Below, one piece after another: positions 23,148 to 32,808 of a stretch of 59,101 nt of DNA. This DNA is from Desulforhabdus sp. TSK (GTDB lineage Bacteria > Desulfobacterota > Syntrophobacteria > Syntrophobacterales > Syntrophobacteraceae): assembly GCF_022836495.1 (NCBI RefSeq), contig NZ_BQXM01000034.1:1-59101 (forward strand), given 5' to 3'. How positions within the stretch are numbered: the first letter of the stretch is position 1; the number at the start of each line of letters is the position of its first letter. A program made the translations under genes and the position numbers. Under the pieces are notes generated by a model. The model had not been told where the DNA came from. It did not search any database and worked only from the letters and a program-made list of their open reading frames with translations.

Positions 23148-24790
23148 CTAACTTGCACGGGCAAAAGTACAGGGCTCATCTTGGGATTCCTTCTGAGACT
23201 CTCCCCATTGAAACTTCCAGGACTCGTCAAAGCTGGTCTCAAAGGATCGCTTTTTCATGTAGCTGCGTGCCGCTAGGCTCATTGCTTTCAGACGCACCTT
23301 ATCCGACACCAGGGTCCGAATGGCCTGAACAAAAGCAGAAAGATCATAGGCGGGAATGATCCATCCGGTTTTACCCTGGATAAGATTTTCCTGCGGTCCC
23401 CCCACATCGGTGACAACGCTCGTTGCACCTGCTGCCGCAGCGTGAGGGCCACCCCGTTGACCTCGTAAAGTGTGTCTGTGAAATGAGCGACATGTGTCCC
23501 ATTGGCTCTCGGCACTCCATAAAGGGAGAGGTGAGGAAACCGCCGGCGCAGGTCCTCCATCAGCCGTCTGTCTGCGGTGAATATGGAAAACGCCATAAAA
23601 TATGGAGCCAGGAGGGAATAAAGCACCCCTGCCGAACCCAGTGATTTGAAAATGTTGAACAAGTTCGCACCAGCCAGTTGGTCCAGCACATGGGTGCCGG
23701 AATGGAGCAGAAGCTTGTTGGTGGCCTTGTCGACAAACTCGAACTACCGGTTTTCGACTTTTTCCTGAGCACTCTCCCCATTCTTGACAATGGCAATCAG
23801 CTCAGGGTCATCCAGGATCAATCTTTGCGCCTCCAGCCTGAAGAGCTGCTGGGTGGACACGGAACCGTGAGTTTTGCTCCTCGGCCATCTTCGGTAGCTC
23901 CAGATCCATGTAAGACGGGTCAGGATGCCTCCCTCCCCGCCGTTGCTCGTGCAAAGCATCCGGTCAAGAAAACGCAGGAGGATATCTTTCTGAACATGTC
24001 GGTCCAAGCTCAGCTTGTTTTTGTAAAACTGGTAAGCGATGCCGTAAAGATTGTGCGCCATGGCTTTGGGCGTGGCCCCTTCGCCCATCGCCCGACCGCA
24101 CCCTTGTTGAAGGCCCAGAAGGAACTCGAGCACATTCCCCGCCCCCTCAACTTCCGTATAGCTTTTGGCAATGCTCAGAGAACTGTGATCGTCCGATCCT
24201 CCGGTGAGATTTTTTTTCCACGGATCTTCAAAGGCGGGCTCGAGACGGTGCTTTTCCGCCAGGTGCCGGATATCCTCCGGGCTGAGCTGTTCCAGAAATG
24301 ATCTGAGAAATTGGTTGTGATGCTCTGATCGTGCTCCGTTCATTTCAAAATTTTTGAACAGAAGCAGAAGCTTCTCGAAATGCTCCACTGTGAGGCGCTC
24401 ATTGACGGCAAAAAGGGGATGAGCCAGGGAGTGCACGATATTTTTCTGCTGCAGGCAAGCAACAAGATCAAAAATATTCTCTCGGGCTTTCTGGAGTTCC
24501 TGGTGCTGCTCCTCCGTGATGTCCCAAGCCAGTACGTGGATCTTGCAGCCATCGTCCGGGAAGTAGGTGGTGACTTCTTCACTGATGAAAGCGTCGGGCA
24601 GGTGCGCCAGTTCCAGTGCGCCTTCGATAGAGTTGTGATCCGTAAGTGTCACCAGGGACATCCCTTTGTCTTTGGCCATCTTGTACAGGTGAATGGGCTC
24701 AGTAAAACTTTCGGGGCAGTTGATTTTCTGAAGAACCCACTGCGACGGCCGCTTGGAGTACTTCGAATGGACATGGAGATCCGCTTTCAT
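23148..24790 (-). pseudogene. Decayed PHP-phosphoesterase/glycosyltransferase fusion gene
   Basis: On the minus strand, 24790 down to about 23744 encodes an intact PHP domain (KADLHVHSKYSKRPS, LVTLTDHNSIEGAL, HVLAWDITEEQH, SLAHPLF, GGSDDHSS), about 330 residues in the usual layout of PHP-glycosyltransferase fusions. The frame then shifts; the start of a group-1 glycosyltransferase, HFTDTLYEVNGVALTLRQQ, continues in another frame (23689 to about 23430). At about 23430 the sequence jumps straight to the donor-site region TSVVTDVGGPQENL in a third frame and runs to 23148. The middle of the glycosyltransferase, roughly 200-250 residues, is missing. Two frame changes and an internal deletion make this a pseudogene; the PHP part alone could still be translated. 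Confidence 0.8.
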
Positions 24791-24931
24791 AAGCCTGCTT
24801 TCCTTCCAGACAACAGGTGATCGTTCTCGAAACGCTCCTCGCCGCTCGGGCCAAAGGGCCTCGATGAGAGGCTTTGGCAAGGGGCCAAATTGGAGCAAAT
24901 TGGCTTGCGCAGGTTCTATTCTGCCGGCAGC

Positions 24932-24959
24932 GCCGGGCGCACCCGGAGGGGCGCCCGGC
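24932..24959 (-). terminator. GC-rich hairpin after the metallophosphoesterase gene
   Basis: A perfect 9-bp stem, GCCGGGCGC (24932-24940) with GCGCCCGGC (24951-24959), lies 70 bp downstream of the metallophosphoesterase stop on the minus strand. There is no T run on that strand, so it is a weak terminator candidate or simply a stabilising hairpin. Confidence 0.35.
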
Positions 24960-25029
24960 ATTTCTTAAAGCTGAAGCGGCTTGTCTGTTCGCCCCCTTTC
25001 ATGAAACCGGAACGGACGTGTGGTCGTGT

Positions 25030-26805
25030 TTATGGAGCTACCTCAAAGACAAGGTTTTGCTGGTACCTGTTGCCGTGTACATCGGTCGTGTTGACGACGG
25101 CCTCGTGCACCCCGGCTTGTAGATCGTCAGGGACATCGAACGTCCAAACATGAAAGGATTCTTTCATGATATTCCCGGCCGGTATGGGCTGGGGGGCAGT
25201 CCCTGGAAGTGCAATGGTTTGAGCGTACTGCTCAAAACCCATGGCGTATCGAAAGACGTAAGATTGGAGGCGCTGTGCATACGGGTCGCCGAATGCCAGG
25301 TCCTGGTGCCCCTGTACCGTCGTTTTGGCGTCGAAAGTACAGGTGACGACGGAATCGCGGGAGCCGTTCCAGACATTGGCCACGAGAGTCGTGCTGGAAA
25401 GGTCCGATGCCTTGACGCTGTTGACATCCGGCAGGTCATTGAGGGTCAGGGGCGGAGTGTAGGGCCTGGGGAGAGGCAATGCGGCATATACTCCCATTTC
25501 ATTGAACCACTCTGCCCAAGTCGGTGTATGGAGCGACAAATGCATCTGTTCGTCAGGTTTCTTTCCGGAAGCCATGTACCGATCGTTGTATTCGTTGCCG
25601 TCGAAGCTCCAAACCATGTAGCCGCGTGGTGTTCCACACTTCATGTATGACATGGGTATTCCGTTGTTGTCCAGGTCGCCTCCCCACCAGTTGCCGCAGG
25701 TTGCACCGACAATAACCTGTGGAAAGGGAGTGGGTTGTCCCCAGCCTTCCTGTTCCTCTCCCGCCTGAAAATGAGACAGTGTGTGAGTGTGTCCGCCCAG
25801 TGAAACAACCTTGCGGCCTTCAAGCAATGCATAGAGCGCCTCACGGTTCGACACATTGTGCTTGGGAGCCAGTCGGTCCACGTCAGAGACGATGGGGATG
25901 TGCATGTTCAGGACGATCAGGTGATCGCCGGGAACGAATTTGAGATCGTTCGCCAGCCATTCCATCTGCTTTGCATCGATCTCACCGTGATATGTCCTTG
26001 ATGGAAGATACAGCGGCGACGGGTAGACAACATCGTTCAGAACAACGAAATGGACTTTGCCGTAATTGAAGGAATAGTATGTAGGGCCGAACTGAGCCTT
26101 GAAGGTTTCATAGGCGTACTCAGGAACTGGTGCATCAGCCAGGTTTGCGTCGTGATTGCCGGGGACGAGATAGACAGGCTTACCGGTCTTGCTCATGACT
26201 TCCAGAAAACGTGGATACAATTCCAAATAATCTCCGATGTTATCCCCCATGCACAAGATGAAGGATGCATCCGCGCCGGCAACCTCCTTTACGAGAGAAT
26301 CCCTGAGATAATCGATTTCTTTGTTGGTGTAGACTTGAGTATCCCCAGTAATGATCGCCTTGAATTCCCCAGACTCCGGCTCCTTGTAAAGGGGAAAGTT
26401 GATCATTGCGGGAAGCGGCCCCGTGGGCGCGAGACCTGGATATTTTTGGATTACAGAGGGAGAACCGTTGGGCTGATGGAAATAAAAGAACTGTGGGACA
26501 TTGTTCTTGTTGAGAGGAGACGTAAAACCTGCCGGCTTTGAAACAAAAACCACCATTTCATCATAAGCCGTTAAACTGTAATATCCCTTTCCGTTCGTTT
26601 GCACAACGTCTCTTCCGTTTGAAACAGAGACACCGTTGATTCCGGGCTCATTTCTATCAAGCACGCCATTGTTGTTCCGATCCCAAAACACAACTCCCTT
26701 TACCGTTTTGGTTGAATTGCCCCTCTCGACAGCCCAGACACTGGAAATGAACAGGCAGGAAAGGGCACAGCATATTGCAGTGACGACTCCAATCTGACGC
26801 TTCAC
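25030..26805 (-). CDS. Secreted calcineurin-type metallophosphoesterase
   Basis: A 591-residue exported hydrolase for phosphate esters. The signal peptide covers about residues 1-25 (TAICCALSCLFISSVWA). Next is an SdrD/B-like beta domain (about 35-105; GVVFWDRNNNGVLDRNEPG), the calcineurin-like catalytic domain (about 145-400; IITGDTQ, CMGDNIGD, VPGNHDAN, GGHTHTLSHF carry the two-metal ligands) and a C-terminal beta domain (about 430-591). The likely start is GTG 26805, eight bases after AAAGGAG; a GTG at 26823 is upstream. A Pho box lies 235 bp before the start. It would free phosphate from periplasmic or external esters under starvation. The substrate is not predictable. Confidence 0.88.
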   Translation of the reverse strand: MKRQIGVVTAICCALSCLFISSVWAVERGNSTKTVKGVVFWDRNNNGVLDRNEPGINGVSVSNGRDVVQTNGKGYYSLTAYDEMVVFVSKPAGFTSPLNKNNVPQFFYFHQPNGSPSVIQKYPGLAPTGPLPAMINFPLYKEPESGEFKAIITGDTQVYTNKEIDYLRDSLVKEVAGADASFILCMGDNIGDYLELYPRFLEVMSKTGKPVYLVPGNHDANLADAPVPEYAYETFKAQFGPTYYSFNYGKVHFVVLNDVVYPSPLYLPSRTYHGEIDAKQMEWLANDLKFVPGDHLIVLNMHIPIVSDVDRLAPKHNVSNREALYALLEGRKVVSLGGHTHTLSHFQAGEEQEGWGQPTPFPQVIVGATCGNWWGGDLDNNGIPMSYMKCGTPRGYMVWSFDGNEYNDRYMASGKKPDEQMHLSLHTPTWAEWFNEMGVYAALPLPRPYTPPLTLNDLPDVNSVKASDLSSTTLVANVWNGSRDSVVTCTFDAKTTVQGHQDLAFGDPYAQRLQSYVFRYAMGFEQYAQTIALPGTAPQPIPAGNIMKESFHVWTFDVPDDLQAGVHEAVVNTTDVHGNRYQQNLVFEVAP

Positions 26806-27039
26806 GATCTTTCTCCTTTGCACCGGGGATTTTGCAACGATCTACCCTCAAAAAATCCTCCAAGCGCTTTACTGCGGCCATATCCCCCAGGGAGTGACCG
26901 CTCCATGAGGACCCTGTTTCCAACTCTTGCCATTGGAGACTTGCACGCCCACCTCGCCATTACTCTACCGACACCTGTCATCACCTCCTTTCATGGCCGG
27001 GATTGCGTGCTTTCATGGACTCAAGTCTTTCATGCGACG

Positions 27040-27057
27040 GTTACAGATACATGACCG
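27040..27057 (-). promoter_or_regulatory. PhoB box upstream of the metallophosphoesterase gene
   Basis: Read on the minus strand: CGGTCAT (27057-27051), then CTGTAAC (27046-27040), 11 bp apart and close to consensus. A third in-phase unit, GCATGAA (27035-27029), is poor. The spacing to a -10 is not clear. The rest of 26806-27164 holds a strong ribosome-site-like sequence (26981-26991) and nothing else I can name. Confidence 0.6.
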
Positions 27058-27164
27058 GCTCGTTGCGTTTCTGCATTGGAGACCGTTTTTCATGTCGATG
27101 AAAGTAAATCAAGGAGATTGTCTTGTTATTTCAAATATTTTTATGGGTTGCTGCTCTAGCGTTG

Positions 27165-29759
27165 TTATTCGTGAAAGAGCCTGGATCGCACGGATCGAGC
27201 TTCCTCCCGGCGTGGATTCGCCTTTTCCAGGTCATGGAGAAGTGCCCTGGCTGCCTGAGGGTCCCGCCTGTAGAGCTGCTGGGCCATGGCGAGAAGTGGA
27301 AAATAGGCGGCTGTGAAGTCTGGGCTGGTTTGGATCGTTTCCAGCAGCTTTTCCCGGGTACTCCGGACCAGCACCTCCACATCGCTGGTTTCGGACACTC
27401 CGACGCCGGCATGGATGAACAAGTTTCGGGCCTTCCAGTAAGCGGCGAGACGCTGATGGACATCCTGCTCCTCATGGGTATGAGGGGATGCCAGGACTTG
27501 ATGGGGCATGGGCCTGAAGCGGTCCAAAAGGTAGAGAAGCCTCCCGGCGGCAGACTCCTCTTTCCGGTAAGCGAAGCGAGGGGCCTCAAAGGTGACTATG
27601 GGATGGTCATCGGTGTTGAGGGGAGCATCAGCGGCAAATTGGCGCAGATCCTCACCGGAGGCCAAAAAACAGCCCCAAAAGTTGTAAAGGTTGTCCAAGC
27701 GTACAGCTTGCAATGCACGTTTCAATCTTGCGTCCTCAGTTCTCACATCCCACCAGTCGGAGGAGGAGTCCCCCGCAGGTTTGCCCGAAATCAGAGCGAG
27801 AATGGGGGCTTTGATGCTGTAATGGGCAAGAAAGGCGGATCCATCGGGGAACACTTCCATAAACGTGCGGACTATAACGCGAAGGACGTCCAGGTCCATC
27901 TGATAGAGGGGCAGCCATTGGCAGAAAATACCCCCTGCATTTAGTCGAGCCTTGATGGCCAGAAAATGCTCCCTCGTATAGAGTGATCCCGCTCCGTCGC
28001 GTGCGGGGTGGAAAAGATCCGCAACGATGACATCGTAAACATCCCGGGAGCAGTTCACGTATCGGCGAGCATCGGCCACGACCCAGTGGAGCTGCGGATG
28101 GCAGCTCAAATTTCCCGTCGATCTTTCAAAATGGTGCAACATGGGAATGACTTCTGGGACGAGCTCGACACCCACGGCCCTCAGCCCGGGATGATCCCCT
28201 GCAGCCGCCAGGGTACCGCCGGTGCCCGTTCCCAAAAAGAGAGCCTTTCGGGGATTCGGATGGAGCAACAGAGGGATGTGGCCTTCACGTCGGTCTGAGA
28301 AGGCCGAGGATGTTCCGCCCATCTGAAACCGGTTGTTGATCTTGAGGTGAGTCTCATTCCAAGGGTCTTTCACAACCGTGACTGACGCCATGACGCCATC
28401 CAGGTGCTCCAGGAGCACATCCCCTGGTTCGAGTGTCACGAGATTCAACGAAAAGGGGCTGATGAGGAGAAGGATGCCGGCTGAAAGGGGAACCAACAGC
28501 GGTTTGTAGATACGCCGGGCCATGACCGGAATCAGAGCGAGGTAACCTGCGGACACTGAAAGGAAGGCTCCTTTGGGGCCGAGAAGGGGAAGCAGGAGGA
28601 CCCCGAAGACGAAAGGCGCCACCGCCCCCCCCAGCGTATTGAAGCAAAGCGCGCCTCCGAAACCCATTCGCTCGGTGTCGGCTTTCTGTGCCAGGAGGGT
28701 AAAAGTAGCCCCCATGGCAAGAGTGGGAAGCAGGAAGACGGCTGAAGCCAGCCCCATTTCAGCCGCTATAGATCCCCAATAGCCTTCCCCTGCGAGACTG
28801 CGCAGGAGGAAGTGGATGGCCTCCGATTGATCGAGGACGAGCATCCCCAGAAGGCAAAAGCCGCTCAGGAGCGTCAAGAGAAAAGACAGCGCACCCTCAA
28901 AAGATTGCGTCCGTGGAATATACCGGTACAAGGCAGCCCCACATGCCGTGCCAAGCAGATAGACCGACAGGAGACATGCAAAGCTGTAAACGGTATTTTC
29001 CAGCACCTGGCTCAAGGTGCGCACCATCAACACTTCGTACCCAATGCCGAGGAAACCCGTCACGAAGAGCACAGCTCCCATTCCGCGGACGGGACTGCCC
29101 GCCGGGGTGGGACCCGGCATCAGCCCGGCCGGTCTTCCTGCGCGGTGACAACAGCAAATAGCCCCGGCGGCACAGAAAAAGTTGATGAGGGCGAAGGAGA
29201 GGAGCGTCTTTTGAAAACCCAGCCACGGCAAAATGCAAAACGTCGCAAGCAGGGTACCCGCTACTGCACCGAAGGTGTTGGCGGCATAGAGACCGCCTAT
29301 GGGCGAGCTTGCGCTCCACCGTGCCTGAAAAATACGGCGCATGAACGGTAGAGTCCCTCCCATGGCGAAGGTAGCCGGGAGCAGCAAAACAAATGGCAGG
29401 AAGAATGAAACACCCCAGTGGAGCAGCGGGGACGGCTCGGCCCCCATCCATTGGGCTGCAAGTTGGTTGGCCCACGGAATCAGCACGACCAGGGCCGAAG
29501 ACCAGCAGCCGATGGCTGCCTCGATCCCGGCATACCAATGAATTGCAGTCCTTTGGGAGTCACATGTCAACGCAATTTCGCCCAGGCACCATGCACCAAG
29601 GGCCATGCCACAAAAAAAGGCCGCCACGACAGCCAGCACGGACACTATCTCGTGGCCGACCCCAACCGATAGGATCCGTGTCCAGACCATTTCGTAGCCA
29701 AGTCCAGCGAATCCAGAAAGAAAGACAATGGAATAGAGCACCGGCAGTTGAAGATTCAT
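27165..29759 (-). CDS. Membrane-fused spermidine-synthase-like protein
   Basis: An 864-residue fusion. The N-terminal ~450 residues hold two related sets of membrane segments, each starting with a GFLGIGYEVLMVRTLS-like motif (near residues 15-30 and 235-250). Residues ~470-690 are a spermidine-synthase/methyltransferase-like fold: a glycine loop FLGTGTGGTLAAA, then VGVELVPEVI, and the acidic VVADARRYV with VIVADLFHP. The last ~130 residues look like TPR-type helices. Such fusions are common in deltaproteobacteria, and their reaction is unknown to me. It lies 87 bp after the PHP gene on the same strand, past a terminator hairpin. The start at 29759 follows AGGA. Confidence 0.82.
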   Translation of the reverse strand: MNLQLPVLYSIVFLSGFAGLGYEMVWTRILSVGVGHEIVSVLAVVAAFFCGMALGAWCLGEIALTCDSQRTAIHWYAGIEAAIGCWSSALVVLIPWANQLAAQWMGAEPSPLLHWGVSFFLPFVLLLPATFAMGGTLPFMRRIFQARWSASSPIGGLYAANTFGAVAGTLLATFCILPWLGFQKTLLSFALINFFCAAGAICCCHRAGRPAGLMPGPTPAGSPVRGMGAVLFVTGFLGIGYEVLMVRTLSQVLENTVYSFACLLSVYLLGTACGAALYRYIPRTQSFEGALSFLLTLLSGFCLLGMLVLDQSEAIHFLLRSLAGEGYWGSIAAEMGLASAVFLLPTLAMGATFTLLAQKADTERMGFGGALCFNTLGGAVAPFVFGVLLLPLLGPKGAFLSVSAGYLALIPVMARRIYKPLLVPLSAGILLLISPFSLNLVTLEPGDVLLEHLDGVMASVTVVKDPWNETHLKINNRFQMGGTSSAFSDRREGHIPLLLHPNPRKALFLGTGTGGTLAAAGDHPGLRAVGVELVPEVIPMLHHFERSTGNLSCHPQLHWVVADARRYVNCSRDVYDVIVADLFHPARDGAGSLYTREHFLAIKARLNAGGIFCQWLPLYQMDLDVLRVIVRTFMEVFPDGSAFLAHYSIKAPILALISGKPAGDSSSDWWDVRTEDARLKRALQAVRLDNLYNFWGCFLASGEDLRQFAADAPLNTDDHPIVTFEAPRFAYRKEESAAGRLLYLLDRFRPMPHQVLASPHTHEEQDVHQRLAAYWKARNLFIHAGVGVSETSDVEVLVRSTREKLLETIQTSPDFTAAYFPLLAMAQQLYRRDPQAARALLHDLEKANPRREEARSVRSRLFHE

Positions 29760-29785
29760 GCGATCCTGTCTTTAGATGCACCAAA

Positions 29786-29812
29786 GGGAAAGGGGCTCTT
29801 TCGAGCCCCTTG
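29786..29812 (-). terminator. Terminator after the secreted PHP gene
   Basis: Minus-strand stem AGGGGCTC / GAGCCCCT (29810-29803 with 29798-29791), short loop GAAA, then TTCCCTTT. It lies 35 bp past the PHP gene stop and ahead of the spermidine-synthase-like gene; read-through is possible. Confidence 0.7.
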
Positions 29813-29846
29813 TTCAGTTCAAAACGATTCTACCGCTGCAGGAGCA

Positions 29847-31532
29847 TTACTTTACATAGACGAAGATGGGGTTGGAGTAGAACCAAAGGTCGTTCCAGGC
29901 TTCCTGAGCGCCGTCGATCCCGAGGTGCTTGGTAGCGAGCGCATCGGGCAACGGGTTGCCTTCCGCATCCGTTTCAAAGGGCGTGTTGGGAGCAAGGTTT
30001 GTTCCGCGGAGTCGGAAGTACATGTTTTTGTGCACGTTTTTGATGTGATAAACGATGGTGGAGTAGCCTTCCTTGTCCGTCTCAAAGTCATTGGCGTCGA
30101 AGGTGGCGATGACTTTGGTGGTCGGATTGGTGGCCTTGGTGTAATTCGGATCACCGGGGTCTACCTTTCCCGTGATCTCACCGGCAATCAAGTCGATGTG
30201 ATCCACCTTCGGGGGAGAGCAGGAAGTGATGTAATCGTTGGGCATGCAGTTATTGCTTTCGGGGCTCTTGAATTTGATCTTGAGCTTCAGGTTCTTGATG
30301 GTGCCGCCTGCTTTGACCTCACCGCCCATGGGAACCTTGTCATCGTTGTTCTGGGCTTCGAACTCGAGATGGTTGATCAGGTCGCCATGCACGAAATAGG
30401 CGTTGCCTGAGCGCATGGCGTCGGCGATTTCATCGAGGGAGAAATCACCGTCACGGTTCTTATCAACGGCATAAACCCAAGTCTTCTGGTATTCGCCGGG
30501 ATAGAAGTCGTCGCCACCGACGGTGTAGTGCGAGTGATAGTCGGAGTTGGCAAAGTTGAACCAATGTCGGCCCTCGCCCAGCAGAGCGTCCCAGAGTCCT
30601 CCGACTTTGGCTGAGTAATAGCCCACGCCGCCGTAAGATCCGCCGAAATCACTGGATGTACATGCTCCGTTTTCATCACATGTGACAGTATTTCCAAAGC
30701 CGCGGTCATTGTTGACCTGGTGACCGGGGGCTCCCTCGAAGCCAAAGCAGATGTCGGGAGCGGCGTTATTGAAATCGCGAAAGTTTTCGATATTATAGCC
30801 TCCACCGGTTCCTTTCCAGACTCCGGCCCGCTCAACGTGCGCGAAGATGATCCAGCCGTTGTCGATGGTGCCATTCCTGTATTGGTCCTCCATCCACTGG
30901 CACGCAGCCACGCTATCAGTATGGGTTTTGTTGGATTTAACCAGCGTGCCGTAGGGGGTCACTTCACCGATGCGGCTCTTGTCCGCATCCGATTTGTCGA
31001 ACTGGAACTCAAAGGCGCTGATGGCGCTCGCATCATCCGCTACGATGCCGGTGCTGCAATGTTCATGAGCAGGAACGTTCCACTCCAGGCCTGAGAAGAT
31101 CTTCCTGTCGGGGTAGAGAGCACGATTGCGCAGGATGTCGGGAAAGACGAAATCCCGGATGCTTTGCCAGCGCCACATCACTTGGGGGTTTCCAGATACA
31201 TCGCCAAGAATCGGGTTGGTGGGATAAAAGTTCGGGTCCGTCCAAAGATGGCCTTCTCCATCGCGGTTCCGGCCACCTCCGTGTTCTGAATTGGCCCACC
31301 AGTCCAGTCCGAATGCATTGTCTTTTCCCATGACAAAGTCAAAAGAGGTACTTCCGTCGGTATAAAGAGTATGTTGATGAAAATCGCCCGACAGCCATTG
31401 AGCTTTTTGCTTGGTGCAACCGGCCGCCATGGCGCCGCCGGCGCCTGCGAAGCTCAGGGCCACAACTCCTGTGAAAAGCAGGGTCCTCATACGCCCTGCA
31501 ACGGATTTTTCCTTCATGGACTTCAATAGCAT
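29847..31532 (-). CDS. Secreted PHP-domain (DUF3604-like) protein
   Basis: A 561-residue exported protein. After a signal peptide (about 1-36, ending GGAMAAG) it begins WLSGDFHQHTLYTDGSTSFDF, the H-x-H metal motif of PHP phosphoesterases. WWANSEHGG (near residue 85) and the IFSGLEWNVPAHEHC block (near 155-170) complete the metal site. The middle and C-terminal parts carry many Asp/Asn, resembling an outer beta domain. It probably hydrolyses phosphate esters outside the cytoplasm. The start at 31532 follows GAGGAGG six bases earlier. I see no clear Pho box in front, but its neighbours on both sides are phosphate genes. Confidence 0.8.
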   Translation of the reverse strand: MLLKSMKEKSVAGRMRTLLFTGVVALSFAGAGGAMAAGCTKQKAQWLSGDFHQHTLYTDGSTSFDFVMGKDNAFGLDWWANSEHGGGRNRDGEGHLWTDPNFYPTNPILGDVSGNPQVMWRWQSIRDFVFPDILRNRALYPDRKIFSGLEWNVPAHEHCSTGIVADDASAISAFEFQFDKSDADKSRIGEVTPYGTLVKSNKTHTDSVAACQWMEDQYRNGTIDNGWIIFAHVERAGVWKGTGGGYNIENFRDFNNAAPDICFGFEGAPGHQVNNDRGFGNTVTCDENGACTSSDFGGSYGGVGYYSAKVGGLWDALLGEGRHWFNFANSDYHSHYTVGGDDFYPGEYQKTWVYAVDKNRDGDFSLDEIADAMRSGNAYFVHGDLINHLEFEAQNNDDKVPMGGEVKAGGTIKNLKLKIKFKSPESNNCMPNDYITSCSPPKVDHIDLIAGEITGKVDPGDPNYTKATNPTTKVIATFDANDFETDKEGYSTIVYHIKNVHKNMYFRLRGTNLAPNTPFETDAEGNPLPDALATKHLGIDGAQEAWNDLWFYSNPIFVYVK

Positions 31533-32083
31533 TCTTTTCCTCCTCAAAAGTTACTTCGGTCATTTATTAAAGATTTCAACATTTTTTCACACAACTCGCA
31601 GCAATTTTCGACGAACCTGTCACCTCCTTTCGTTTTTAACATTAGATGAAAGCCGACAAATCAAAATCGGTCGGCGTTGCCGATCGTCAGTTCCCCAGGT
31701 TTGAGATGGAAAGCAGGCGCTTTCCCGAAATCCAGAGCTACAGTTAAGGCGTCCAGGGCCAGAGGATCAGGGACCTTCATGCACCCGAGAAAACAGTCGC
31801 TTGAACGGTTTCCATTAAACAGTCCTGCTGTTACGAGAAAGCGGCGAGACAGTGACAATTGGTTGAAAATGGCGGGAAGCGGTATATCGGTGCGTACCTG
31901 ATCTGCGGCGGGCAGGCTCGAAGATCCTCAAACTTCATAAATTGTTGCGAAAGGACTTCAGGTCGATGTTGCCGTAGAGACAGGGATCTTGGCCTGGAAT
32001 GATTGAGAATGGCTTGTGCAAGACTGGAGCACAAATGGCGAAATGGATCACCCATCTCTCCATTCTCTCGCTCCAAAACGAAA
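31533..32083. other. Gene-free stretch between the PHP gene and phoU
   Basis: No convincing gene. Near 31620-31630 the minus strand reads AAAGGAGGTGA, a perfect complement of the 16S rRNA 3' end, as also seen at 26981-26991, but no long reading frame follows it. Confidence 0.4.
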
Positions 32084-32137
32084 CCGCCAGGGAATCGCAC
32101 ATTACCCTACATGCGATCCCCTGACGGGTTTTTCTTT
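32084..32137 (-). terminator. Long hairpin terminator after phoU
   Basis: A near-perfect stem, CCGCCAGGGAATCGCA (32084-32099) with TGCGATCCCCTGACGG (32112-32127), has a 12-base loop. The plus strand continues GGTTTTTCTTTC and the minus strand CGGTTTCGTTTT, so it can work both ways. It abuts the phoU stop and probably ends the phoB-phoR-pstB-phoU transcript. Confidence 0.7.
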
Positions 32138-32799
32138 CAGGTGCGCTGACAGTGGTGCTTGATGTTGACGCCTTTGATGATGAAAATGACGCTTTCGGCG
32201 ATGTTGGTGGCCTGGTCCGCTGCCCGCTCCAGGCATCGGGCAGCGATGATGGTTTGGACGGACCGTTCAACGGCGGGCGTTTCCGTGGCCATGTAGTCCA
32301 GAAAATTTTTGAGAATGCGAACATTCAATTCATCCGCCGTATCGTCCATCTGACATACATCGATGGCCTGTGACTCACTCTCGTTGACAAATGCCGCAAT
32401 GACGCTGCGGAGCATGTCCAGGGCCGTCTCACCCAGCTGAGCCATGGCGGGGTTGGGAGGAAGCGGGGGACGGGCAGCGAGAAAAACCACCCGCTCAGCG
32501 ACATTGACCGCCTGGTCCGCGATGCGCTCCAGGTCCACGGCAATCCTCATGCACCCGATGATGAAGCGCAGATCCCGAGCCATGGGCTGTTCGAGAGCCA
32601 GCAGCTTGAGGCACTGCCGGTCCACATCGACTTCCAGCGCGTTGATGTCTTTGTCACCCTCCATGACCTCGCCGGCAAGCTCCGTGTCACGGTCGCTGAA
32701 TGCCTGGATGGATTTTTCCAGGGCTTTTTCCGTCAGTGCGGCCATGTGCAGGATGATCATGCGAAGGCCTTCCAATTCCTGGTGAAAACGACTTTCCAT
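32137..32799 (-). CDS. phoU: Phosphate signalling regulator PhoU
   Basis: A 220-residue all-helical cytosolic protein that couples the Pst importer to PhoR and restrains it when phosphate is plentiful. Two PhoU repeats are visible. The metal-binding acidic motifs are DVDRQ...EQPMARDLRFIIG...DLERIADQAVNVAE in the first half and an analogous LERAADQATNIAE near the C-terminus. The length is standard. The start at 32799 follows AGGAG and lies 9 bp after pstB, so it is the last gene of phoB-phoR-pstB-phoU. Confidence 0.95.
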   Translation of the reverse strand: MESRFHQELEGLRMIILHMAALTEKALEKSIQAFSDRDTELAGEVMEGDKDINALEVDVDRQCLKLLALEQPMARDLRFIIGCMRIAVDLERIADQAVNVAERVVFLAARPPLPPNPAMAQLGETALDMLRSVIAAFVNESESQAIDVCQMDDTADELNVRILKNFLDYMATETPAVERSVQTIIAARCLERAADQATNIAESVIFIIKGVNIKHHCQRT

Positions 32800-32808
32800 G
32801 GGGGGCTC

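Noticed and set aside
26802-26984. 60-codon gene overlapping the metallophosphoesterase start
   Set aside because: Start codon lies inside its own ribosome site and the product has no features; kept only as an observation.
31661-32100. Small minus-strand frames between the PHP gene and phoU
   Set aside because: No ribosome sites, no similarity to families I know and poor composition; treated as intergenic.
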